A stretch of 64,000 nucleotides of DNA from Heterobasidion occidentale (taxonomy: Eukaryota > Basidiomycota > Agaricomycetes > Russulales > Bondarzewiaceae): contig JBCAQO010000006.1 in assembly GCA_039111635.1 (NCBI GenBank), forward strand, positions 1,612,001 through 1,676,000, written 5' to 3'. The translations under genes and the position numbers were made by a program. Positions within the stretch are counted from its first letter, which is position 1. Each line of letters begins with the position of its first letter. Under the pieces are notes generated by a model that saw only the letters and a program-made list of their open reading frames with translations, searched no databases and was not told where the DNA came from. Below, piece after piece: positions 56,433 to 64,000 of the stretch.

Positions 56433-56788
56433 AGGTATTTAACCTACAGAGAACAATAAGAAACGAAATAGGAAGGTATGACATCAACGGGTCATTACAG
56501 GTGGTCCACCTTACAAAGCGGTCAAAAGCTCCACCTGTAGGCCGGTCCAGAGTGTCAATGACATCACACAGGACCATCTGAGTCAGCCAACACCGTGAAA
56601 CAACTGAAACGAAGTGAGACAAGGTGAAAACAAATTGAGACAGTCCAAAAGGAGAAAGAAAGCAATATACCCGCTCTGGGAGTGGCTGTAGGGCCGCTCC
56701 CAGGTGTAGAGGCGAGTAATCAATGAGTCCGAAAGGTGGCACGCATGTGGCACGCATGCCACATCAACTAGAACGGCCACAAACAACC
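56346..56788 (-). repeat. Truncated 5' LTR of D/E
   Basis: About 443 bp. It lacks the last part of the LTR: the sequence runs to CTACTCAGACTC and joins RT at TGTGGTTTACATGG with a few bases of shared sequence. Its first base pair is altered (GGTTGTTTG for TGTTGTTTG). Confidence 0.88.
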
Positions 56789-57614
56789 CTGTCCATCCTC
56801 TGCAGCGCGCGGCTTATCCCTCGTTCCCTCCACTCCAACTCCTCCACTGTGCATCCAGCGACGTCCAGGTCATCCCAGGGCATCTCTACCTCCACCAATG
56901 TCTCGCATGATTCAGAGACTTTGTCGCCAACACCCATGGAAGTCGTCGTGTGGTGACACGGTTGCCCGTCAGCGCCACACTTGAAGCATTCTTCCTTGTT
57001 GGGCATGCAGTAGCAGGGGACACCGTGCACACAATTTCGAGGCCTTTCAAATGGTCAAAAGAGCCTCTGGCGATAGTTGATACATGCACCAACACAGCCC
57101 CTGCATGCACACCGTCGGGCTGTTTCATGGATCTCCCACATCCCCCTCATTTGACTCAGATGGCTTTTTGTTGCCAGCCTCACTGCTACCAGACCCGTCC
57201 TCCTTGAGACTGATTTGGTCCTCACCATCATCAACACCATCTTCGGAAGGGCCTTCAAACGAGCCATGTGCACCATTGTCTGAGCCGTTGTCCGTCGGGA
57301 TGTTCTCTAACAACACCCCTGCCATTGCCGTGCCAAGTGCCTTTGTGTCCTGGCCACGCACCAACTCCCTCTTGTCTGAGTCGGCAACCTCTGCCCCAAC
57401 CTCCAGGTTCTTGATCGACACCATGATCCGCCGCTCACGCTCTTGCGCCTAATATACAGTCCATCCATTATCAGGATCCCTCGGCCCAGGCTCCTGGGAT
57501 TGCACCACGCGCTGGTTAGGAACTGACTCTGCAATCCGTGCAGCTCTTTTGGGCAACAGTGGAGCCGCCCAAGTAATCCAATTGTCTGTGACATGAGGAT
57601 CGAGCAGGTCCTCC
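56789..57614 (-). pseudogene. Cys-rich host-like gene fragment (unknown)
   Basis: Minus strand between two F-family elements. It reads DPHVTDNWITWAAPLLPKRA and, after a stop, MVSIKNLEVGAEVADSDKRE with a long acidic Ser/Gly/Glu stretch to 57125. Then, across frames, comes a Cys-rich part (KGLEIVCTVSPATACP; EECFKCGADGQPCHH) and ELEWRERGISRALQRMD. The pattern of a Cys cluster followed by a helical stretch recalls unnamed Agaricomycete proteins. At least one frameshift separates the Cys pairs. It may have been joined to the dioxygenase-like pseudogene before D/E inserted, but no target duplication proves that. Confidence 0.45.
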
Positions 57615-58145
57615 TGTTGTTTGTGGCCGTTCTGGTTGATGTGGCATGGGTGCCACATGCGTGCCACCTTTCGGACTCATTGATTACTCGCCTCTACACC
57701 TGGGAGCGGCCCTAGAGCCACTCCCAGAGCGGGTATATTGCTTTCTTTCTCCTTTTGGACTGTCTCACTTTGTTTCCACCTTGTCTCACTTGGTTTCAGT
57801 TGTTTCACCGGGTTAGCCGGCTGAGGCGGTCCTGTGTGATGTCATTGACACTCCGGACCGACCTCCAGGTGGAGCTTTTGACCGCTTTGTAAGGTGGACC
57901 ACCTGCAATGACCCGTTGATGTCATACCTTCCTATTTTGTTTCTTATTGTTCTCTGTAGCTTAAATACCCGTGGTCCGAGGGCGATTCTTTCTTCAGACT
58001 CTTACCCTCTGGACCACAGGTGCGCTCCCTTCTGTTCGTTGTATCTACTTCAGACTCTTACCCTCTGGACCACAGTCCTGTCGTTATAGAGCTTCTTTTT
58101 GGCACTCTCTCTGTGCCAGTCGCTTCATTTTCACTGCGCTTAACA
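57615..58145 (+). repeat. 5' LTR of copia F
   Basis: 531 bp, TGTTGTTTGTGGCC to GCGCTTAACA. It holds two copies of TTCAGACTCTTACCCTCTGG about 56 bp apart and a two-unit GTCTCACTTTG repeat. A TTAAATA box-like sequence precedes the first copy. Confidence 0.95.
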
Positions 58146-58169
58146 GGTTATGGGCCCTGCGCTCTAGCG
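58146..58169 (+). promoter_or_regulatory. Half-tRNA primer-binding site of copia F
   Basis: GGTTATGGGCCCTGCGCTCT follows the LTR directly. Its complement, AGAGCGCAGGGCCCATAACC, corresponds to the stretch of initiator tRNA-Met from the D-stem to the anticodon loop (CAU within GGGCCCAUAACC). This is the copia-type half-tRNA primer. Confidence 0.75.
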
Positions 58170-58338
58170 ACTTTGCTCTACATCGTTTTATCGACACTTT
58201 CTGGTCTCCCATCTGCTGTGCCACACCTTTCTGGCCACACCCCATTGCTGCCACATCTTCCCCATTGCTTTCCTGCCTTTCCTATCATCCCACATCGCTT
58301 CCAACACCTTTTTCTGCTCGTGCCACTCGTGCCACACC

Positions 58339-59127
58339 ATGTCTGACCCCTCATTTGCTCTCCCTACTGTCTCCCCTCTCAATAATCGCAACTATCCTTC
58401 CTGGTCCAAGGAGATCAAGGCCTGGCTTCGTCTCAAAGGCCTGTGGCTTTTGGTCTCTGGTGATGAGACAGCCCCTGTTGGCACGAAGGAGAAGCCTGCT
58501 GAGGCAAGGGAGGTGGCAGAGTGGAAGAGGAACGCTCAGAAGGCTGCTGGTGCGCTCTTACTTTCGGTTGAGGAGCAGTTCAGAGGCGTTTTGGATGGCA
58601 TTGAGGACGACCCCATTGCTATTTGGACCACACTGGAGGAGCAGTTCAACAAGAAGTCTGCTGGATCGCGTTTCAACGCGATGGAGGACCTCTTTTCGAT
58701 CAAGAAGCGCCACGATGAGTCCCTCCAGTCCCTCATTCATCGTGTGGACGAGTCTATGCGCGTCCTAAGGAACCTCCGCGACTCTGGCTTCGATCTCAAG
58801 AAGCAGGACGAGGAGCTCACTTGCATGGCGCTCTTGTGGTCTCTCCCCTCCGAGTTTGACACCTTCCGCTCCTCCCTCAGTCTCATGGACGTCTTGTCTC
58901 GCTCCAAGCTCGAGGACGCGTTCAGACGCGAGGATTTGAACCGTGCGCGTCGTTCTGATGCCACAGACTCTGCACAGGCCCTTGTGGCATCTTTCCTTCA
59001 TCCCCCTCCTCTTCCTCCACCTCCTACAGACGTTCCAGGCCATCCAGGAAGCAGTACAAGTGCGACTTCTGCGGTGCCACTGGCCACACTGATGACAGGT
59101 GCTTCAAGAGGATCAATCAGGAGCTGA
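58339..59127 (+). CDS. gag: Copia F Gag (frameshifted at its end)
   Basis: Starts MSDPSFALPTVSPLNNRNYP with the typical copia Gag opening (NYPSWSKEIKAWLRLKGLWL). A UBN2-type helical core follows: DPIAIWTTLEEQFNKKSAGS, RFNAMEDLFSIKKRHDESLQ and LLWSLPSEFDTFRSSLS. The frame is lost at about 58990-59020; the last ~40 residues of this open frame are out of frame. The true continuation is in the pol frame: a Ser-rich linker and the CCHC knuckle CDFCGATGHTDDRC at 59061-59102. Gag forms the particle that packages the element RNA. In an intact relative gag and pol would be one frame. Confidence 0.92.
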   Translation: MSDPSFALPTVSPLNNRNYPSWSKEIKAWLRLKGLWLLVSGDETAPVGTKEKPAEAREVAEWKRNAQKAAGALLLSVEEQFRGVLDGIEDDPIAIWTTLEEQFNKKSAGSRFNAMEDLFSIKKRHDESLQSLIHRVDESMRVLRNLRDSGFDLKKQDEELTCMALLWSLPSEFDTFRSSLSLMDVLSRSKLEDAFRREDLNRARRSDATDSAQALVASFLHPPPLPPPPTDVPGHPGSSTSATSAVPLATLMTGASRGSIRS

Positions 59128-59183
59128 AGAAGTCCAAGCCACAGCAGGCCCACTCGGTTCAGGCCCCTGAAGCCTCTGGTCCG

Positions 59184-62100
59184 ATGCAGTTTGCAGGCAA
59201 TGCAAGTTTTCGTTCCCCTGCTCCATCCCCTTCGTCCACAGCCCCCTCACTCGTCACTGACCTCGATTGGAACGCGGACACAGGTGCGACCTCTCATATG
59301 ACACCCCATCGCCACTGGCTTCGCAACTATCGTCCCTTCGTCGTTCCCATTCGTCTTGCAGACTCGTCTATCATCTATTCTGCTGGTGTTGGGACTGTGG
59401 TGTTCAATCCGGTTGTTGGAGGTAAAAGGGCGCAGTCTGTGGAGTTCTCAAACGTCCTGCATGTCCCTGATCTTGGCTGTAATCTCCTGTCTGTGCTGTA
59501 TTTGACTCAGCACAAGCACTTCTCTGTGCTAATAGAAGGATGTTCGATGCATTTCTCCCGGGACGGTGCAGTGTGGTTTATGGCGATCGTTCCTGATGGT
59601 TCCAACAACGCCTATCTCCAAGGGACCACCTCCACCGTTGTTTTGCAGTCTGCTGGTGCCGCTTCTACTCTCCCTCTTGATTTGTCCCTGTGGCATCGTC
59701 GTCTCTGCCACCACCACTATGCTGGGGTGCAGAAAATGGTCAAGGAACGTCTCGTTACTGGTCTACAGCTCGATTCGGATGTGCAGCCTGACCCTGTGTG
59801 CGAGCCCTGTCTCTCTGGCAAGATGCATGCTCAACCCTTCCCCTCCACTGGCTCTGTGACCTCCAAACCGCTTGAACTCGTCCATTCTGATCTCCATGGT
59901 CCTCTCCCTGTTGCCACTCACTCTGGAATGCGCTACTGGATCACCTTCATTGATGAGTTCACCAAGCTCAAAGTGGTCTATGTCCTGCGCTTGAAGAGCG
60001 ACGCGTTTGAGGCCTTCAAGCGCTACAAGGCCTATGTGGAGAATCTGACTGGACAGCGCATTTTGGGTTTGCAGGATGACAAGGGAGGAGAGTACATGTC
60101 CAATGCCTGGGACTCGTTTTGTTTGGAGCATGGGATCGCTAGGAGGCACACGGCGCGCAATCGGCCACAGCAGAACGGCGTGGCAGAGCGTGCCAATCGC
60201 ACCATCATGGAGGCCCTCACTGCCATGCTCTCTGAATCGCGTTTGCCGCTTGTTTTCTGGGGTGAGGCTCTTGCCGCTTATGTGCACGTCTGGAATCGAC
60301 TCTGGACATCTACCCTGAAGGGCAAGACGCCATTTGAGATGGTCCATGGAAAGAAACCAGATGTTTCGCACTTGCGGGTCTGGGGCTGCTTGGCTTATGT
60401 GCATGTGCAGAGGGACAAAAGGGATGGATTTGGATCGCATATGGAGAAGTGCGTGTTTATTGGGTACCCTGACGGCTACAAGGCGTGGAAGTTCTACAAT
60501 CCTGCGACTCGGAAGGTCATCATTTCGGAAAGGGCAGACTTTGATGAGCGATTCTTTCCTGGGACTCGCCACTTTGATGCTAACACCCAGTCTGCCACCC
60601 CTCCTCCTTCGTCTCTGTTCAGTCTTTGGGATGCAGATGTGGATCCGGTGCCGATTCTGGGGGGGGAAGCAGATGCTCCTCCTCCTGCTGGTCACCTGGA
60701 AGACGCTCCCATCGATCAGGATCATCCTGTGGCAGACCCAGCACCTCCTCCACCTCTTGCTCCTGTTGTTGTCCCTCCTGATGCTCCCCCTCCTGTCATT
60801 CCAGCACCACCTCCTGCTCTCAGAACACGCTCTAGGAATCGCTCTGCCACCCCTGAACCAGGTCCATCTGTTACTCGACGCTCTACCCGCACTCGTCGCG
60901 CTCCTGGTGAATGGTGGAAGCTGAGGATGCTGCCTGCAGACAATGATGCTCATTCTGACGCTGCTGAGGACGCCCCTGATGCTTCTGGAGATGCAGAGAT
61001 GGAACCCATTGTTGAGGACGCATTTCTGGCTGAAGTCGAGCGTGCCCTGTTCATCTCTGGTGCTGAAAAGGCTGAGCCGTCGACGTATCGTCAAGCAATG
61101 AAGCGCCCTGATGCAGATGAGTGGCAGAAGGCGGCAGAGGAAGAGATGGAGGCGCATGCTCGGAATCGCACCTGGGACATTGTTCCACTGCCTGAGGGCT
61201 GCAAGGCAATCGGTTCTCGTTGGGTTTTCAAGGTGAAGCACAACACGGATGGCTCTGTCGAACGCTACAAGGCTCGTCTCGTCGCCAAGGGCTTCAGTCA
61301 GCGCCCTGGGTTTGATTATTTCGAGACATTTGCGCCCACAGCCAAGTTTGCAGCCATTCGTGCCATCCTTGCTCTCTCTGCCCTTGAGGACTTTCACCTG
61401 CGCTCTGTGGACATCTCCCATGCGTTTATCAATGGCGATCTGGACACTGTGGTTTATATGGAGCAGCCTGAAGGATTTGAGCAGGGAGGACCTGAGATGG
61501 TGTGTCGCTTGATGAAGGGCTTGTATGGGCTGAAGCAGGCGAGTCGGCTATGGTACAGGAAGCTCAAGGCGGCACTGGAGCGCATGGGATTCAAGGCGAT
61601 CTACTCTGACAACAGCATCTATGTCTATGCCAAGGATCAGGTCAAGGTCATTCTGCCAGTCTTTGTGGATGACTGCACTTTTGCATCGAATTCCCTGTCC
61701 CTGCTCGATGATCTTGTTGTTGAGCTCTCTAGGTCGTTCAAGCTTCGCGATTTGGGACCCACCACCGCTCTTCTTGGGATAGAGATTGCCAGGGATCGCC
61801 CCAATCGTCGCCTGATGCTCTCCCAGCGCCAGTACATCCTAGACATGCTGGAGCGTTACGGACAGGCCAACTCGACCCCTGTGAAGACCCCATGGTCCCT
61901 GGCACCAATCTCTCTGTCTCCATGGCCCCTGTATCGACTGAGGACAAGGAGTACATGAAGAAGGTTCCCTACATCTCTGCTGTTGGTTCCCTGTTGTTCC
62001 TTGCACTCGCCACTCGTCCTGACATCGCCCACACGGTCTCTGTCCTATGCTGTTTCAACTCGAATCCTGGGATTGCGCACTGGAAGGCTGTAAAGCATTT

Positions 62101-62641
62101 GTTTCGCTATCTGAGAGGCACCCTGGATTATCGACTTGTCTATGGCCCCACAGACTCCAAGGAGCTCTTCACCTCGTTCTGTGATGCTGATCATGCAGGC
62201 AACCCTGACAACGGACGGTCCACCAGTGGATATGTGCTGCGCATTGGCTCTGGAGCGATCAGCTGGAGCTCCAAGCTCCAGGGACTCGTTGCACAGTCGA
62301 CCACAGAGGCAGAATTCATTGCTGCCGTTGATGCGGGCCGGGAGATCGTCTGGATGCGCAATTTGCTCACTGAACTTGGCTACTCCCTCTCTGAGCCGTC
62401 GATTCTCCGCGTTGATAACCAGTCGGCTGTTGCAGTTAGCAAGAATCCAGAGCACCATGGGCGGATGAAGCATCTCGATCTTCGTTTCTTTTGGCTCAGG
62501 GACCAGGTAGAGGCTGGTGTGATTGCGCCAGCCTACGTTCCTACTGCGGAGAACGCTGCGGACATCCTGACGAAGGCTGTTCCACCTGAGAAGGTGAAGA
62601 TTTGCTGCAGCTTGATGGGACTGGAGGATCTGCCGCATTAG
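59184..62641 (+). CDS. pol: Copia F Pol: protease, integrase, RT, RNase H (one frameshift)
   Basis: The frame is already open upstream of the ATG at 59184 (it includes the knuckle), so this is not a true start. Protease WNADTGATSHM has its Asp at residue 32. Pre-integrase block: LWHRRLCHHHYAGVQ. Integrase acidic residues lie in HSDLHGPL, QDDKGGEYMS and NGVAERANRTIMEA. A Pro-rich linker follows, then RT: GSRWVFKVKHNTDGSVERYK, HAFINGDLDTVVYMEQPEGF and LPVFVDDCTFAS. A one-base deletion near 61885 (GAAGACCCCATGG; D/E has GAAGACTCCCATGG) ends the first frame at 61958. The rest continues from 61892: PDIAHTVSVLCCFNSNPG, then RNase H (FCDADHAGNPDNGRSTSGYV, QSTTEAEFIAAVDAGREIVW) to LEDLPH at 62641. 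Confidence 0.95.
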
Positions 62642-62670
62642 GAGGGTGTTTTGGACGCTCTAGAGGCGTG

Positions 62671-62684
62671 GAATCAGGAGGGTG
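62671..62684 (+). promoter_or_regulatory. Polypurine tract of copia F
   Basis: GAATCAGGAGGGTG directly precedes the 3' LTR. D/E has the same bases in complement at 55335-55348. Confidence 0.75.
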
Positions 62685-63213
62685 TGTTGTTTGTGGCCGT
62701 TCTGGTTGATGTGGCATGGGTGCCACATGCGTGCCACCTATGGACTCATTGATTACTCGCCTCTGCAGCTGGGAGCGGCCCTAGAGCCACTCCCAGAGCG
62801 GGTATATTGCTTTCTTTCTCCTTTTGGACTGTCTCACTTTGTTTCCACCTTGTCTCACTTGTTTCAGTTGTTTCACCGGGTTAGCCGGCTGAGGCGGTCC
62901 TGTGTGATGTCATTGACACTCCGGACCGACCTCCAGGTGGAGCTTTTGACCGCTTTGTAAGGTGGACCACCTGTAATGACCCGTTGATGTCATACCTTCC
63001 TTTTTCGTTTCTTATTGTTCTCTGTAGCTTAAATACCCGTGGTCCGAGGGCGATTCTTTCTTCAGACTCTTACCCTCTGGACCACAGGTGCGCTCCCTTC
63101 TGTTCTCTGTATCTACTTCAGACTCTTACCCTCTGGACCACAGTCCTGTCGTTATAGAGCTTCTTTTTGGCACTCTCTCTGTGCCAGTCGCTTCATTCTC
63201 ACTGCGCTCAACA
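62685..63213 (+). repeat. 3' LTR of copia F
   Basis: 529 bp, TGTTGTTTGTGGCC to GCGCTCAACA, differing from the 5' LTR at about a dozen sites by eye. Its end abuts inverted RT sequence. Confidence 0.95.
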
Positions 63214-64000
63214 AAGTGCAGTCATCCACAAAGACTGGCAGAATGACCTTGACCTGATCCTTGGCATAGACATAGATGCTGTTGTCAGAGTAGATTGCCT
63301 TGAATCCCATGCGCTCCAGTACCGCCTTGAGCTTCCTGTACCATAGCCGACTCGCCTGCTTCAGCCCATACAAGCCCTTCATCAAGCGACACACCATCTC
63401 AGGTCCTCCCTGCTCAAATCCTTCAGGCTGCTCCATATACACCACAGTGTCCAGATCGCCATTGATGAACGCATGGGAGATGTCCACAGAGCGCAGGTGA
63501 AAGTCCTCAAGGGCAGAGAGAGCAAGGATGGCACGAATGGCTGCAAACTTGGCTGTGGGCGCAAATGTCTCGAAATAATCGAATCCAGGGCGCTGACTGA
63601 AGCCCTTGGCGACGAGACGAGCCTTGTAGCGTTCGACAGAGCCATCCGTGTTGTGCTTCACCTTGAAAACCCAACGAGAACCGATTGCCTTGCAGCCCTC
63701 AGGCAGTGGAACAATGTCCCAGGTGCGATTCCGAGCATGCGCCTCCATCTCTTCCTCTGCCGCCTTCTGCCACTGATATCAGGGCGCTTCATTGCCTGAC
63801 GATACGTCGAGGGCTCAGCCTTTTCTGTACCAGAGGTGAACAGGGCACGCTCGACTTCAGCCAGAAATGCGTCATCAACAATGGGTTCCATCTCTGCATC
63901 TCCAGAAGCATCAGGGGCGTCCTGAGCGGAGTCCGAATGAGCATCATCGTCTCCAGGCAGCGTCCTAAGCTTCCACCATTCACCAGGAGCGCGACGAGTG
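63214..64000 (-). pseudogene. pol: Inverted copia F-family pol fragment G
   Basis: Minus strand, entering from the right edge. It starts in the Pro-rich linker end (RRAPGEWWKLRTLP, DAPDASGDAEMEPIVDDAFL) and passes a 4-base deletion near 63775 that shifts the frame. RT follows from MEAHARNRTWDIVPLPEGCK through FSQRPGFDYFETFAPTAKFA, GLYGLKQASRLWYRKLKAVL to PVFVDDCT, where it is cut by the F 3' LTR at 63213. It is nearly identical to the matching part of F (about 60890-61681), so the two form an inverted repeat. Confidence 0.93.

Larger units (their letters stand above)
54806..56788 (-). mobile_element. Copia F-family deletion derivative D/E
   Basis: Minus-strand element of about 2 kb with a complete 3' LTR (54806-55334), a short pol part (55335-56345) and a 3'-truncated 5' LTR (56346-56788). 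Everything from inside the 5' LTR to the middle of RT is deleted, including the primer site, gag, protease and integrase. Flanking 5-mers (GGACC and CCTGT) do not match. It could not transpose by itself. Confidence 0.9.
57615..63213 (+). mobile_element. Near-complete Ty1/copia element F
   Basis: 5.6 kb with two LTRs about 98 percent identical by eye, primer site, gag-pol and polypurine tract. Only two frameshifts interrupt the coding region, near 58990-59020 and at about 61885, so it is recent but inactive as read. Flanks CCTCC (57610-57614) and AAGTG (63214-63218) do not match, and the right flank is an inverted copy of its own RT, so one side has recombined. Confidence 0.95.

Noticed and set aside
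54806..56788. D/E as an intact non-autonomous element with its own target duplication
   Set aside because: Flanks do not match, and the 5' LTR lacks its 3' part and the primer site.
59763..61421. 552-residue open frame on the minus strand
   Set aside because: Antisense shadow of the copia F pol gene; no domain and the plus strand is clearly coding.

Overview
The window looks like a transposon island from a basidiomycete fungus, most likely an Agaricomycete. Almost everything recognisable is LTR retrotransposon: Ty3/gypsy chromoviruses, several Ty1/copia families, and solo LTRs nested in them. The few host-like pieces are a degraded 2OG-dioxygenase-like gene of a family I know as abundant in Agaricomycetes, a CCHC zinc-knuckle gene remnant and a Cys-rich fragment. 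No intact host gene, rRNA or tRNA gene was found. The lineage call rests on these protein families and on CpG-type decay of old copies; it is inference. Layout: 1-6923 is the 3' part of a young gypsy element (E1) with an intact Pol C-terminus ending in a chromodomain, extra reading frames after pol, a 2.6-kb structured non-coding tail and the 3' LTR. 6924-8631 is an inverted gag fragment (E0). 8632-19704 is a complete but decayed sister element (E2) with both LTRs, its gag split by solo LTR Y1. 19705-22019 holds unassigned sequence, an LTR-like repeat (Z1) and LTR X1. 22084-23630 is the zinc-knuckle remnant. 23640-33020 is a third, badly decayed gypsy copy (E3) on the minus strand, split by solo LTR X2. 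33021-35737 is copia remnant V. 35738-44492 is AT-rich sequence with a 1-kb pyrimidine tract and solo LTR Y2. 44493-50027 is an ancient complete copia element (W) carrying solo LTR A. 50421-64000 is dominated by a younger copia family: solo LTRs B and C, a truncated pol fragment, a deletion derivative (D/E), a near-complete element (F) and a partial inverted copy (G). How the parts work together: gypsy gag and pol supply capsid, protease, RT/RNase H and a chromodomain integrase, which in known chromoviruses steers insertion to heterochromatin. The gypsy LTR and primer site fit Tf1-type self-priming. The two copia families W and F instead appear to use a half initiator-tRNA(Met) primer. Nesting gives relative ages: W, V and E3 are old, E2 is intermediate, F and E1 are young. 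The least explained feature is the gypsy 3' region, shared by all three long copies: extra overlapping frames after the chromodomain, then a tail packed with short hairpins, including about 19 copies of a CGTC-n6-GACG stem followed by TAAACTA and one hairpin that looks like a tRNA T-arm. I know of no description of this arrangement.
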